64,000 nt of DNA, from contig NZ_KE384307.1 of assembly GCF_000425125.1 (NCBI RefSeq), positions 124,001-188,000 of the forward strand, in the 5' to 3' direction. Within the stretch, counting starts at the first letter, position 1. Each line of letters starts with the position of its first letter. Made by a program: the position numbers and the translations under genes. The stretch is from Paenibacillus taiwanensis DSM 18679 (GTDB lineage: Bacteria; Bacillota; Bacilli; Paenibacillales; Paenibacillaceae). Positions 26,791 through 35,995 of this stretch are shown in pieces. Under the pieces are notes generated by a model. The model did not search any database. It saw only the letters and a list, made by a program, of their open reading frames with translations, and had not been told where the DNA came from.

Positions 26791-28764
26791 ATGAATTACG
26801 GTTGGGTTCGTAGTATACGCAAATCGCTAAGATTGAAAATTATCCTTATGCTTATCGTGTTGATTGTACTTCCGACAATGGGCTTGGTGTACGGACTTGC
26901 GGAAACATCTGCAGGCCATACTCGCGAGCTTATTCGGAATGAAGCGAATCAGATGAAAGTAACGATTGAACAGGTGCTAGGCGACATTTATGAAGATGCT
27001 GAATACATGATCAACAGTCTGGAGAAGGATCGTGCAAGTCTGATGCAGAACAAATCGGTGTTGTTGAACCGATTGCAAGGCATGGCTAAAGACAATCATG
27101 ATATTTTGTCGGCGTATACGATTCTAAACGGGGTATTTTATGATAGTGACCGCTCGTCAGACATCAACTTCGATCCAACTACAAGGGAATGGTACAAGAA
27201 GGCTATCGAGAATCCGGGTAAATTATTTATATCGGAACCTTATCAGGATTATATGACAAAGGACATCGTCATTACGTTTTCTAAAAAAGTGGGAACGGCG
27301 GACGATGTCCTTGCACTGGATATTCGTATTCATAGTCTTGCTGAGATGGTTAGCCAATTTAAAGTGGCGGAAAGTGGTTATATTGGACTGCTGGACTTAA
27401 AAAATCAAGTCATTGCTTATCCTGGGATGAAATCAGGAGACAAGCTGGAAGGTGAACAGTTTGCAGCGATGCTTGGTACAAAAAGTGGTACGTTTGACCT
27501 GACGCAAGGAGAACAAAGTGCATTTGTGTCTTTTAACAAGGATAATCCTTTAAGATTAAATATCGTGTCCGTAGTTCCAGAGCAGGATATTACAAAATAT
27601 GCGAATGTGATTTATACGAGAGCAGCTGTGTTTTTAGTTATTTTACTTGTATGTATTGGGTTGTGTTCGTTGGCAATGACCCGCTACGTCATTAAGCCAA
27701 TTGTAAGAGTGCAGCGTCTAAGCGGCAGCATCGCAGCTAGAGACTTGTCCACACGTCTTGAGATCGGAAAAAATCGTACGGACGAAGTAGGGCTTATGGA
27801 GCAAAATGTGAACACAATGGCTGAATCATTGTCTGACATGATGATGCAGCTAAGAGAAGCTTCTGATACTGTTGCCGCATCTGCGGAGGAGCTTTCTGCC
27901 AATTCGGAGGAGAATGTAGCGTCGATTCAGCAGGTATCTGCTTCTTTACAAGAAGTGAATTCTCGTTCAAATGCCACAGGAATGCAGCTTGCCCATGTCC
28001 ATCAGATGGCACAGCAAGCGGAAGCAGAGCTTGAGCGTGTCGTTCAACTGCTCAATACCGCAACAACTGATGTTATTCATATCAATGAATGGTCAGTGGA
28101 AGGACAGCGTTCGATTGAAGAAGTGAACACGCAGATGAAGGCTATTCAAGAGCGATCCGAGCATTCGCTTCAAGAAGTGAACTTGCTGAACGAGCAGTCG
28201 GTTCAAATTCAACAAATTGTAGTGTTTATTCAACATTTGGCACAGCAGACGCATTTGCTCGCTCTTAATGCGGCTATTGAGGCAGCGCGTGCTGGTGAAC
28301 ATGGCAGAGGCTTTGCGGTTGTAGCGAGTGAAGTTCGAAAGCTGGCGGAACAGACAGGCGAAGCGACGGATCAGATTACGACGATTATTGAGGAAATTGG
28401 CCAGCGCACAGTGTCCGTATCCCGTGCAATGGAAGATGGGGCGGAATCCATCGCAGTTGGTCAGGAATTGACTCAATCAGTCACGGGACGCTTATCGGAG
28501 ATGTTTGCTGCCGTGCAGTCCATGAATACTAATATGAAACATTTGGCTGACATTAGTGAGCATTTGACGGATGCTAATCAAACGATGATGACATCGTTTA
28601 ACGAATCGATTGAAATGACCAATGGTGTCTCGGCGGAGATGGAAACAGTCGCCGCTGTGAGTGAGCAGCAAAGTGCTGCAATGGAGGATGTGGCCTCTGC
28701 CGCAAACCATTTGGCGAGTATTGCGGAGCAGTTGCAGCAAATCGCCACTTCATACAAGCTTTAA
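26791..28764 (+). CDS. methyl-accepting chemotaxis protein
   Basis: A 657-residue chemoreceptor. Domains: TM1 (about residues 15-37), an extracellular dCache sensor (about 40-275), TM2 (about 278-300), HAMP (about 300-355) and the long cytoplasmic signalling coiled coil. The hairpin tip that contacts CheA and CheW is intact ([33 protein letters not shown], near residues 490-522). The ligand is unknown; dCache domains often bind amino acids or organic acids. GAGGAGG precedes the ATG. It is a single gene between two terminators. Confidence 0.93.
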   Translation: MNYGWVRSIRKSLRLKIILMLIVLIVLPTMGLVYGLAETSAGHTRELIRNEANQMKVTIEQVLGDIYEDAEYMINSLEKDRASLMQNKSVLLNRLQGMAKDNHDILSAYTILNGVFYDSDRSSDINFDPTTREWYKKAIENPGKLFISEPYQDYMTKDIVITFSKKVGTADDVLALDIRIHSLAEMVSQFKVAESGYIGLLDLKNQVIAYPGMKSGDKLEGEQFAAMLGTKSGTFDLTQGEQSAFVSFNKDNPLRLNIVSVVPEQDITKYANVIYTRAAVFLVILLVCIGLCSLAMTRYVIKPIVRVQRLSGSIAARDLSTRLEIGKNRTDEVGLMEQNVNTMAESLSDMMMQLREASDTVAASAEELSANSEENVASIQQVSASLQEVNSRSNATGMQLAHVHQMAQQAEAELERVVQLLNTATTDVIHINEWSVEGQRSIEEVNTQMKAIQERSEHSLQEVNLLNEQSVQIQQIVVFIQHLAQQTHLLALNAAIEAARAGEHGRGFAVVASEVRKLAEQTGEATDQITTIIEEIGQRTVSVSRAMEDGAESIAVGQELTQSVTGRLSEMFAAVQSMNTNMKHLADISEHLTDANQTMMTSFNESIEMTNGVSAEMETVAAVSEQQSAAMEDVASAANHLASIAEQLQQIATSYKL

Positions 28765-28766
28765 AA

Positions 28767-28808
28767 AAAGGCCCTGTCTCATGTGATACTATATGAGATA
28801 GGGCCTTT
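28767..28808. terminator. bidirectional terminator between convergent genes
   Basis: AAAGGCCCTGTCTCAT pairs with ATGAGATAGGGCCTTT (one mismatch-type pair) across a 10-base loop. T-rich tails occur on both strands, serving the chemoreceptor gene and the CvfC-like gene. Confidence 0.85.
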
Positions 28809-28812
28809 ATTA

Positions 28813-29949
28813 TTATTCGTCTTGCCGCGAGCGTGCCATCTGCTGCCACACCGTTCCAGCAGCTTCCTCACCCGATTGAATTCGTTCAAGCGCCATACGT
28901 GCCTGAAGGGCGACTTCGAATTCGGTATCATCAAGTGCAGCGGTAAGTACCTCGATTGATTGCTCATCGCCGACTTCGTAAAGGAAGCGGGCAGCGCGCC
29001 AGCGAACTAACTTGTTGCTATCTTGCAGTGCTGCTTTCATCGGCTCTATTGCACTAGGATCACCAATATCAGATAACGTATCCCCTGCAGTGCGGCGGAC
29101 GCTAACTGAACTGTCTGTTAGTGCTGTGAACAGATACGGCAGTACAGAAGGCGTATTAATAGCACCTAAATAGATAACAACGAGCCGTCTTATCTGGCTT
29201 TGCGGGTCATGAAGCAATTGACCTAACAACGTAAGGTGCTCCTCCGTGGCTTGCAGCTGATCTAGCGCAGCGTACCGCGTTCGCCAATCCGCATCTGTCA
29301 GCATACGATGGATCGTAGCTTCATCCCATGTCTTACGCTCCTCTACAAATGGAGCTTCTTCTGATTTCTTGGCAACTGCTTGCTCCACAAGGGACTTCAG
29401 GCGGTCGTCTGAGTAAGTTGCTTCCAGTTCTTGTTCGACTTCTCTTGCAATGTCAGCCAACTCTCCATAACGAATCCCGTAATCGCTCAGCTTGCGTTCT
29501 TTGATCAGTGTGGCGCTCGCTACTTCATGCACGGCATTTAAGAAGCGCGCGGACAGACCGATTCGTTCTTCCTTGCCGTCGCCTTGTACTCGAACTTGCA
29601 TCGGTATAGCACGGAAATACTGCACATATACTTGCGCTTCCCCAAAGCTGTATGCCGCATTCTCATCCAACTCGGCTTGAGCAGCATCCTTGGACCAGCC
29701 GAATGCCTGCTGCACATGAGCCAATATACCGGCCCAATCTGCTTGGGGTTTACGGTCAAGTGCGATAAAATCGGCAGTATGAAAAATACTCTTTACGCCA
29801 TCAATTTCTAATAATTGCTGAATGAGCGCAGGCGCATTATGTTTATGCTGTAGAGTATAGGTTCTTCTTACTCCATCAGGCAGATTCGTATCCAAGTGAA
29901 GCTTCATCGAGTTCGGACTTGGGGTTGGTTCTATACGTAATAGCTGCAT
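28813..29949 (-). CDS. CvfC/YpgR-like conserved virulence factor with HEAT repeats
   Basis: A 378-residue cytoplasmic protein. The N-terminal 90 residues form an Nfu-N-like domain (RIEPTPSPNSMKLHLD, TADFIALDRKPQADW). The C-terminal part (about 215-370) consists of HEAT-like repeats in which short helices and LVRWRAARFLYEVGD-type motifs recur. This architecture and length match CvfC of Staphylococcus aureus and YpgR of Bacillus subtilis, whose molecular role is not settled. GGAGGAAATGG lies directly upstream of the ATG. It is monocistronic. Confidence 0.85.
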   Translation of the reverse strand: MQLLRIEPTPSPNSMKLHLDTNLPDGVRRTYTLQHKHNAPALIQQLLEIDGVKSIFHTADFIALDRKPQADWAGILAHVQQAFGWSKDAAQAELDENAAYSFGEAQVYVQYFRAIPMQVRVQGDGKEERIGLSARFLNAVHEVASATLIKERKLSDYGIRYGELADIAREVEQELEATYSDDRLKSLVEQAVAKKSEEAPFVEERKTWDEATIHRMLTDADWRTRYAALDQLQATEEHLTLLGQLLHDPQSQIRRLVVIYLGAINTPSVLPYLFTALTDSSVSVRRTAGDTLSDIGDPSAIEPMKAALQDSNKLVRWRAARFLYEVGDEQSIEVLTAALDDTEFEVALQARMALERIQSGEEAAGTVWQQMARSRQDE

Positions 29950-30019
29950 TCCATTTCCTCCTTTAGTGAAGCAGGTATTTCCATTTTACATGATTCGACG
30001 TTACCACTCAATGAATCAC

Positions 30020-30214
30020 CTAATAATAAGGTGGGTAAACAGAGTAAAGAGACTCCGTCCACGTCGGTGCTGCGGTGCTGCAAGCGAAAAGGGCTTCTAT
30101 TGGTGTGGTCACCTCATTGGTGTTATGATGACGTAAGAAGCGGTAACTGAAGACAATGAATAGACCGAATAGACTAAAAAGGCTAAAAAGAAATGCTGAT
30201 GAGGCAAGCTCCAC
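30020..30214 (-). CDS. possible small membrane protein
   Basis: A 64-codon reading frame starting with GTG encodes a strongly hydrophobic stretch (about residues 6-26) followed by RFLRHHNTNE and a Tyr-rich tail. No ribosome binding site is clear upstream of the GTG, and no family was recognised. It lies in the 560-base gap 29950-30511. It could be real or a chance frame. Confidence 0.25.
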   Translation of the reverse strand: MELASSAFLFSLFSLFGLFIVFSYRFLRHHNTNEVTTPIEALFACSTAAPTWTESLYSVYPPYY

Positions 30215-30341
30215 GTGATGAAAAGAAGCACTCTAATATAAAGCGAGCTTTTAATAGGGGAGACAGGACATAAGAAGCTGTGGCGGAAGTGGCAGGGAAA
30301 TAGCAGGGTAACAGCATGATAACAGCACGGTATGACTAACA

Positions 30342-30350
30342 TTCGACAAA
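30342..30350 (-). promoter_or_regulatory. Spo0A-box match
   Basis: TTTGTCGAA on the minus strand is a perfect 0A-box match, about 160 bases upstream of the metallo-beta-lactamase-fold gene. The rest of the gap 29950-30511 shows no recognised element. A single site can arise by chance. Confidence 0.25.
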
Positions 30351-30511
30351 AACGCACCACCACATAGAATATACTCAAGATGGAAGAAAAGAACTGGGAT
30401 GTGCGTAGAGTTAAATAACATGATGACATGTATAAATAAGACGTATCCTCGTGAGTAGAAGTAGGCGTGTCATTTGGTCCAGTTATTTGGTTAATGATGA
30501 GGTGGGCTTAT

Positions 30512-31546
30512 ATGCAGCGGCAACAATATCGAAATATGGACAATATTATGACAGAAAAGACGTGGAAACAATTCCAACGTTGGCGGACAGAACGGAAAGT
30601 ACGCTTGCAGCATAAGGACTACTCCTATGCAGTGCCCCATGTTCAGCCAGACATGCAACGTCTGATTACGAATCGGACAGACACTACCGCAACTTGGATT
30701 GGCCATTCGACCTTTCTGTTGCAAATGGGAAGTTTAAATATGGTGACTGATCCGATATGGGCGTCATCGATGGCAATGCAAAAGCGTCTAACTGAACCGG
30801 GAATCCCGATTGAACAGATGCCGTCTATTGATGTGATTTTGATTTCACATTCTCACTATGACCATTTGCATCTAAAGTCATTAAGGCAGCTTGCCACTGA
30901 CAATACGCTAGTCATTGTCCCTTCAGGGCTTTGCTCCAAGATGAAACGAAAAGGATTCTCGAACACGATTCAGTTAAAATGGTGGGAGTCAGCAACCGTA
31001 GGTGACGTTCGTATTACATTTGTGCCCGCACAGCATTGGACACGACGGACGTTGACGGACACGAACCGTTCGCATTGGGGCGGCTTTGTGCTTGAATATG
31101 TGGATGCGTTGTGTAGTGAAGTGAAGGAGACGATTTACTTTGCGGGCGACAGTGGTTATTTCCGCGGCTTTAGGGAGATTGGTGAACGCTTTGCCATCGA
31201 TATAGCGATGCTGCCAATTGGGGCATACGAGCCTGAATGGTTTATGGGGGCACAGCATGTTACGCCTGAAGAGGCATTACAAGCTTTTATCGATGTGCAG
31301 GCCAAGTTGATGCTGCCCATGCATTACGGGGCCTTTAAGCTGGCAGACGATACGCCAAAGGAAGCCATTGATCGGCTGTTGGCTGAGCGGGAGCGTCTTG
31401 GGATTGATGAAGAACGGGTACGTCTTATGGCCTTGGGTGAGACGTGTGACCTGAGTCAAGTTGAGAATAGGCAGTGCGTATATGAAACAAAACAAAAAGT
31501 GGCTCAACAGGGAGCAGTGGATAAGTCGCTGCTTAGAAAAAGATAA
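30512..31546 (+). CDS. metallo-beta-lactamase-fold hydrolase (NAPE-PLD/UlaG-like)
   Basis: A 344-residue metallohydrolase. The metal motif reads ISHSHYDHLH (HxHxDH), a second His is in VPAQHWTRR, the bridging Asp is in YFAGDSGY and a later His in LPMHYGAF. The segment TATWIGHSTFLLQMG at the N-terminal part is typical of the NAPE-phospholipase D/UlaG-like group acting on phosphodiesters or lactones; the substrate is unknown. AGGTGG lies six bases upstream of the ATG at 30512; an earlier GTG at 30467 has no such site. It is a single gene with a hairpin after it. Confidence 0.87.
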   Translation: MQRQQYRNMDNIMTEKTWKQFQRWRTERKVRLQHKDYSYAVPHVQPDMQRLITNRTDTTATWIGHSTFLLQMGSLNMVTDPIWASSMAMQKRLTEPGIPIEQMPSIDVILISHSHYDHLHLKSLRQLATDNTLVIVPSGLCSKMKRKGFSNTIQLKWWESATVGDVRITFVPAQHWTRRTLTDTNRSHWGGFVLEYVDALCSEVKETIYFAGDSGYFRGFREIGERFAIDIAMLPIGAYEPEWFMGAQHVTPEEALQAFIDVQAKLMLPMHYGAFKLADDTPKEAIDRLLAERERLGIDEERVRLMALGETCDLSQVENRQCVYETKQKVAQQGAVDKSLLRKR

Positions 31547-31564
31547 TGTTTCTTATGAAATAAA

Positions 31565-31604
31565 TAGGCCGCGCCTCTGATTGAAGATCAAGAGGTGCGG
31601 CCTA
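31565..31604. terminator. hairpin terminator between convergent genes
   Basis: TAGGCCGCGCCTCT pairs with AGAGGTGCGGCCTA (one G-T pair) across a 12-base loop, followed by a modest T-rich tail. A further hairpin (ATCCGCAT/ATGCGGAT, around 31678-31699) may serve the minus-strand rsgA gene. Confidence 0.7.
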
Positions 31605-31763
31605 TAGTTTATTTAGGGCTTAACACAACATGGCGTAGACACAGTTTGAATCCAAATCCGAGTCTGTATCCGATTTTGTATCCGCATTGAGATGCGGATT
31701 TGTAGCAGGTGTGAACGATCGGCGCAAACGCGAGCGTTAATGTGAGTGTCTGATCGGTTATTA

Positions 31764-33080
31764 TTAACGCTGCTTCTTATGACGCACAGCAGCTTTATAA
31801 TTACGTGCAAGCTGCTTGTTTGAGCTCTTGTGCTCGCGCTGTGCACGGGCATCCTCTGCCCGCTTCATGAAGGCGAACTCGCGCTCTAACTTGCGGTAGG
31901 CCGTAAGTCTGGCTGCCGCAAGCTCGCCGCTTGCGATGGCTTGCTGTACGGCGCAGCCTGGCTCTTGTTGGTGTTCGCAGTCGGTGAAGCGGCATGCGGC
32001 AGCGAAGTCCGCCACATCTTCGAAGGCATCGGACAAACCGTGGCCATCATTGCCTTCCAGCGTGACGAGGCCGACTTCACGCATGCCAGGCGTATCAATC
32101 AGCCAAGCACCATGTGCAAGCGGCAGCAGTTCACGATGCGTAGTGGTGTGGCGACCCTTGCCATCACCTTCGCGTATATCTTGTGTCAGCATATGCTCAG
32201 TGCCAGATAAGGCGTTCGAGAGTGTAGATTTGCCGACACCTGATGAGCCTACTAGTACTACCGTACTTCCGGCGGGAAGGGCGGCTCTCAGCTCTGCGAT
32301 CCCTTCATTCGTTAAGGAGGAGACAGTGTACACTTGCGCGCCAGGTACAGCATTCATCGCTTGTGCGACGTAGTCCGCTGCATCGGCCGGATCTGTGACG
32401 GCATCGGCCTTCGTCAGTACAACAAGCGGCATAGCACCGCTGTCGTAGGCGAGAGCCGCATACCGCTCCAAGCGGCGCGGCTCAAAATCTACCGTCATCG
32501 CGGTGACTAGCAGCGCGATGTCAACGTTGGACGCAATCACTTGCGCGTCCTTGCGGCCGCCGGCCACCTTGCGGGCGAACACGCCGCGCCGCGGGAGCAC
32601 GCCGGCAATCGTGGCCCGCCCTTCGGCAGGGCGAGGGGCGACGGCTACCCAGTCGCCCACGGCTGGCCAATCGCTTGGCATAAGCATAGCCGCGCGCGCT
32701 TGGCCGGACGGCTCTGCGAGCCATTCGCCGGCTTCGCCGTACACCCGGTACAAATGCTTGTGCGCAAGCGCCACTCGCGCTGGCACAAGCGAGTCCCCAA
32801 AGCGGCGCGCAACCGCTTCGTTCAGCTCCGCGAGCCACGTGGTCCAGCTCGCTGACCACGACTCGTCCCAGCCTAGCGAGCTCAGGCTGGTCCAGCTTGG
32901 TGAAGGAGGCTGCGAAAGCCTATCGCTAACGGAGGCGATCGCCTCCATTGCCGCCAAATTAGCAGCCTCGGCAGCTGTATGATCCATGATGGATGCTGAT
33001 TCATACTTACTATTGATCATATGTGCACGTGATGATAACGTGCTGTCTTCATTTGATTGATTACTATAATTATTGTTCAA
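31764..33080 (-). CDS. rsgA: ribosome small-subunit-dependent GTPase A with N-terminal extension
   Basis: A circularly permuted GTPase that assists late 30S subunit maturation. The permuted order is visible: G4 (VLTKAD), G1 (GSSGVGKST), then G3 (DTPGMRE). A C-terminal zinc-binding element (CRFTDCEHQQEPGC) and a basic tail follow. The protein is about 438 residues if the TTG at 33080 is used (AGGGAG nine bases upstream), against about 300 in typical RsgA; the first 70-80 residues are a Ser/Asn/Ala-rich extension with no recognised domain. TTG at 33119 and ATGs at 33020 and 32987 are alternatives. The central part is markedly more GC-rich than neighbouring genes. Confidence 0.9.
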   Translation of the reverse strand: MNNNYSNQSNEDSTLSSRAHMINSKYESASIMDHTAAEAANLAAMEAIASVSDRLSQPPSPSWTSLSSLGWDESWSASWTTWLAELNEAVARRFGDSLVPARVALAHKHLYRVYGEAGEWLAEPSGQARAAMLMPSDWPAVGDWVAVAPRPAEGRATIAGVLPRRGVFARKVAGGRKDAQVIASNVDIALLVTAMTVDFEPRRLERYAALAYDSGAMPLVVLTKADAVTDPADAADYVAQAMNAVPGAQVYTVSSLTNEGIAELRAALPAGSTVVLVGSSGVGKSTLSNALSGTEHMLTQDIREGDGKGRHTTTHRELLPLAHGAWLIDTPGMREVGLVTLEGNDGHGLSDAFEDVADFAAACRFTDCEHQQEPGCAVQQAIASGELAAARLTAYRKLEREFAFMKRAEDARAQREHKSSNKQLARNYKAAVRHKKQR

Positions 33081-33200
33081 GTCTGTATTCTCCCTATTAG
33101 GTAGGAAGACGCCAGCCAACGAACAGCTTTAAGTCGATCTAACGTCTTCTCCTCGATTGTGAACTTGCAGTGACACGGACGACTAAGCGACAGTGAACAA

Positions 33201-33314
33201 GTTCGGGAGCAGACGGGGTTCACACCTTTCCACACAGGTGCTTAATGGCTTAATGGATCAGCTATTGCAGAAATGCCGAATACACGGCTATCGGATGAAC
33301 CCTACCTCCCGAAC
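33201..33314 (-). ncRNA. candidate structured RNA with nested closing helices
   Basis: GTTCGGGAG and CTCCCGAAC form a perfect 9-bp outer helix. Inside it GGGTTCA and TGAACCC form a 7-bp helix, separated from the first by an asymmetric internal loop. On the minus strand the interior can form GCCG-TGTATT-CGGC and CACCT-N8-AGGTG hairpins, which gives a multi-branched shape. It lies about 120 bases upstream of the rsgA start and on the far side of the ABC-F promoter, so it is more likely an rsgA leader element or an independent RNA. No known riboswitch consensus was matched. The rest of 33081-33550 shows no gene. Confidence 0.4.
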
Positions 33315-33498
33315 GTCACATACAATGGATAATTTCACCATATAACATCCCTCGCTTTCTTCAGGTTCATAATGAGATATGAAATGGAATCTCTTGAGGC
33401 GTTCCCTTCATGCCCTTATTATATCCAAACTTCCTGACCTTGGAAACCGAAATTTACAATGCAATCCGTTGTCCGCGCATGCATATTTTCTACAGGTA

Positions 33499-33507
33499 TG
33501 TTATAAT
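33499..33507 (+). promoter_or_regulatory. extended -10 promoter of the ABC-F gene
   Basis: TGTTATAAT is an extended -10 (TGnTATAAT) 43 bases before the ATG, implying a short leader of about 35-40 bases. Confidence 0.5.
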
Positions 33508-33550
33508 AATCGCTTGGAAACCTATAATTGTTACAAAGGACGGGAATGCC

Positions 33551-35179
33551 ATGATTAGTACAACAGGCGTCACGCTCCGCTACGGCAAGCGCGCGCTGTT
33601 CGAGGACGTTAACATTAAGTTCACTCCGGGCAACTGCTACGGTCTGATAGGCGCGAACGGGGCGGGCAAGTCAACATTTTTGAAAATATTGTCTGGTGAA
33701 ATTGAAGCCAATAGCGGGGAAGTTCATATTACACCTGGCGACCGTATGTCGGTGTTGAAACAGAACCATTACGAATATGACGAGAACAAAGTGCTGGAGA
33801 CCGTTGTTATGGGTCACCAACGCTTGTATAACATTATGAAAGAGAAGGACGCTCTTTATGCGAAGACGGACTTCACTGAAGAAGACGGCATGCGTGCAGG
33901 CGAGCTGGAAGGCGAATTTGCAGAGCTGAACGGTTGGGAAGCGGAGTCGGATGCAGCAGCGATGCTGATCGGTCTTGGTATTCCAAGAGAGCTGCATGAG
34001 AAGCTGATGTCTGAGCTTGACGGCAACGAGAAGGTTCGTGTCTTGCTTGCGCAAGCGTTGTTCGGCAGCCCGAACATTTTGCTGCTCGATGAGCCTACCA
34101 ACCACTTGGACTTGGAGTCCATTAACTGGCTGGAGAACTTCTTGATGGACTATGAAGGTACTGTTATTGTAGTATCCCATGACCGTCACTTCTTGAACAA
34201 AGTATGTACCAATATTGCGGATATCGATTTCGGTAAGATTCAATTGTACGCGGGTAACTACGACTTCTGGTACGAGTCGAGCCAATTGGCTACGAAGCTG
34301 GTGCGCGACGCGAACAAGAAGAAGGAAGAGAAGATTAAAGATCTGCAAGCGTTTATTCAACGCTTTAGCGCCAATGCTTCGAAATCGAAGCAGGCGACGG
34401 CTCGTAAGAAAATGCTCGACAAGATTACGTTGGACGATATTCGTCCATCGAGCCGCAAGTATCCGTTTATCAACTTCAAATCCGAACGTGAGGCAGGCAA
34501 GCAACTTTTGACCATCGAAGGATTAACGAAGTCTGTCGACGGCGAGAAAGTGTTTGAGAACTTGCATCTTGTTGTCAATAAAGGGGATAAGATCGCGCTT
34601 GTTGGACCAAATGGTCTGGCGAAAACGACATTGTTCCAAGTTCTGATGGGCGAAGTGGAGCCAGATGCAGGCGAATTCACATGGGGTGTTACAACTTCGC
34701 AAGCGTATTTCCCTAAAGACAACTCCGAATACTTCGACGGTGTGGAAGACAATCTGGTAGATTGGCTGCGTCAATATTCGAAGGATCAGGACGAGACGTT
34801 CCTGCGTGGCTTCTTAGGACGTATGTTGTTCTCTGGTGAGGAAGCGCTGAAGAAAGCCAGCGTATTGTCCGGGGGCGAGAAAGTACGTTGTATGCTGTCT
34901 AAAATGATGATGACGGGAGCCAACGTGTTATTGCTTGATGAGCCAACGAACCACTTGGACCTCGAATCCATTACAGCGCTTAACAATGGTTTGATCGACT
35001 TTGACGGCACGATGCTGTTTACGTCGCATGACCATCAGTTCGTACAGACGGTAGCTAACCGCATCATCGAAATTACACCAAATGGTGTCATTGATCGTGT
35101 AACTACGTTTGATGAGTACTTGGAGAGCGATGAGATCAAAGGTTTACGTGCGAATTTGTATCCAGCAGAAGAGAAATAA
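33551..35179 (+). CDS. ABC-F family ATPase (YkpA/YbiT-like)
   Basis: A 542-residue soluble protein with two ABC domains and no membrane spans. Domain 1 has Walker A GANGAGKST, a variant signature LDGNEKVRV and Walker B LLLDEPTNHLDLES. Domain 2 has GPNGLAKTT (Ala in place of the usual last Gly), LSGGEKVRC and a second LLLDEPTNHLDLES. A linker rich in Lys and Arg (about residues 245-310) is the P-site-type interdomain arm. ABC-F proteins act on the ribosome in translation factor or antibiotic-protection roles; length and motifs fit the housekeeping YkpA/YbiT type. AAAGGA lies about 10 bases upstream of the ATG at 33551; earlier in-frame ATGs lack support. Confidence 0.93.
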   Translation: MISTTGVTLRYGKRALFEDVNIKFTPGNCYGLIGANGAGKSTFLKILSGEIEANSGEVHITPGDRMSVLKQNHYEYDENKVLETVVMGHQRLYNIMKEKDALYAKTDFTEEDGMRAGELEGEFAELNGWEAESDAAAMLIGLGIPRELHEKLMSELDGNEKVRVLLAQALFGSPNILLLDEPTNHLDLESINWLENFLMDYEGTVIVVSHDRHFLNKVCTNIADIDFGKIQLYAGNYDFWYESSQLATKLVRDANKKKEEKIKDLQAFIQRFSANASKSKQATARKKMLDKITLDDIRPSSRKYPFINFKSEREAGKQLLTIEGLTKSVDGEKVFENLHLVVNKGDKIALVGPNGLAKTTLFQVLMGEVEPDAGEFTWGVTTSQAYFPKDNSEYFDGVEDNLVDWLRQYSKDQDETFLRGFLGRMLFSGEEALKKASVLSGGEKVRCMLSKMMMTGANVLLLDEPTNHLDLESITALNNGLIDFDGTMLFTSHDHQFVQTVANRIIEITPNGVIDRVTTFDEYLESDEIKGLRANLYPAEEK

Positions 35180-35190
35180 AGTATATATAA

Positions 35191-35230
35191 GAAGCGCGGA
35201 TTGTCTGTTAAGGACGGTCCGCGCTTCTTT
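35191..35230 (+). terminator. Rho-independent terminator after the ABC-F gene
   Basis: GAAGCGCGGATTGTC pairs with GACGGTCCGCGCTTC across a 7-base loop, followed by TTT. Confidence 0.8.
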
Positions 35231-35299
35231 ATGGCATACGTGTGACGTTAAAAGACGTGTAAGTGACGTAATAATAGCAGTCACAGGCGCATAAATAGC

Positions 35300-35335
35300 A
35301 GCAAGGGGACTTCTCTATTGGGAAGTCCCCTTGCT
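35300..35335. repeat. perfect 14-bp hairpin at the left edge of the tailocin locus
   Basis: AGCAAGGGGACTTC and GAAGTCCCCTTGCT form a perfect stem with an 8-base loop, without a T run on either strand. It may terminate the minus-strand ArpU-like gene weakly or be a structural remnant. Confidence 0.5.
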
Positions 35336-35387
35336 GTCTGCTTGCTTCACTGATGCAAGTGGAATGTCTAACGGAACATGCGGAAAT

Positions 35388-35858
35388 CTATGTAGATCGT
35401 GAGGTGTTCAGTGCGTATTGAAACGCATGGAGCAGCTTAACAAAGGCCCGCTTGCGGATCTGGCCATATGTGACCGCACTGATTGGCGGGTCAAAGCAGA
35501 AGCTGTATACTTTCGTGTCAGTCATTCGTGCCGCCTTCATATATCGTTCTCGGATAAGCAATTGCTCATCCGCTTCCAACTCATCGACGATGGATTCGAT
35601 CAGCCCGCAGAAGGCGAGGCATTCGTTCGCCTTGTCCATATTGTGAATGGCGATGGCAGATGTAGGATCGCCAATCCGATTCGTAGCTCCGTTCTCCCTT
35701 GCTTCATAATTGGCCGTAATGCGTGCTTCACGCACGGTAAACTTCATCACCTTGCACATTCTATACTTGGAAAACACTTGTTCAATCTGCGCTTTAGCTT
35801 GCTTTGCATTGAGCGGCTCCTCTTCTGGCATCTCCATAAAATAAGTTGATATCATCAT
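35388..35858 (-). CDS. ArpU-family phage late-gene regulator
   Basis: A 156-residue protein whose body (AKAQIEQVFSKYR...ITANYEAR...LIESIVDELEADEQLLIRERYM...VTYGQIRKRAFVKLLHAF) matches the layout of ArpU-type transcriptional regulators, which resemble sigma-factor region 4 and act on phage packaging, tail or lysis genes. AAGGAGG is nine bases upstream of the ATG. It is divergent from the tail gene cluster, and a LexA-like box overlaps the -35 region of its promoter (-10 TATAAT at 35917-35922). It is therefore the likely SOS-induced activator of the particle genes. This role is inference. Confidence 0.7.
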   Translation of the reverse strand: MMISTYFMEMPEEEPLNAKQAKAQIEQVFSKYRMCKVMKFTVREARITANYEARENGATNRIGDPTSAIAIHNMDKANECLAFCGLIESIVDELEADEQLLIRERYMKAARMTDTKVYSFCFDPPISAVTYGQIRKRAFVKLLHAFQYALNTSRST

Positions 35859-35932
35859 CAGGCAAGTCCTCCTTCATTTCCATCCGAACTATGGAACACC
35901 GTGGGCAGGTATCTTTATTATACCACAAAAAG

Positions 35933-35946
35933 AGAACAAATGTTCT
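35933..35946. promoter_or_regulatory. LexA/DinR-box candidate 1 (over the ArpU-like gene promoter)
   Basis: AGAACAAATGTTCT carries a perfect GAAC-N4-GTTC core and fits the Gram-positive LexA consensus CGAACRNRYGTTYC at 12 of 14 positions. It overlaps the position where the -35 of the minus-strand promoter would lie (17 bases from TATAAT at 35917-35922). Confidence 0.6.
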
Positions 35947-35995
35947 TATAAATATTAAAAAGAAATCAAAAAGAAACTAGCAAAAAGCAATAAAC

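Noticed and set aside
31936..32982. Several plus-strand frames opposite rsgA
   Set aside because: They arise from the high GC content of rsgA, which removes stop codons in other frames; the GTPase motifs are on the minus strand.
33201..33314. Integron attC site or IS end
   Set aside because: The arms do not fit the GTTRRRY/RYYYAAC cores, there is no integrase or transposase, and no target duplication was seen.
33671..34504. Long minus-strand frame of 277 codons opposite the ABC-F gene
   Set aside because: It lies wholly inside the well-supported ABC-F gene, has no ribosome binding site, and its translation shows no domain; it is a shadow of codon bias.
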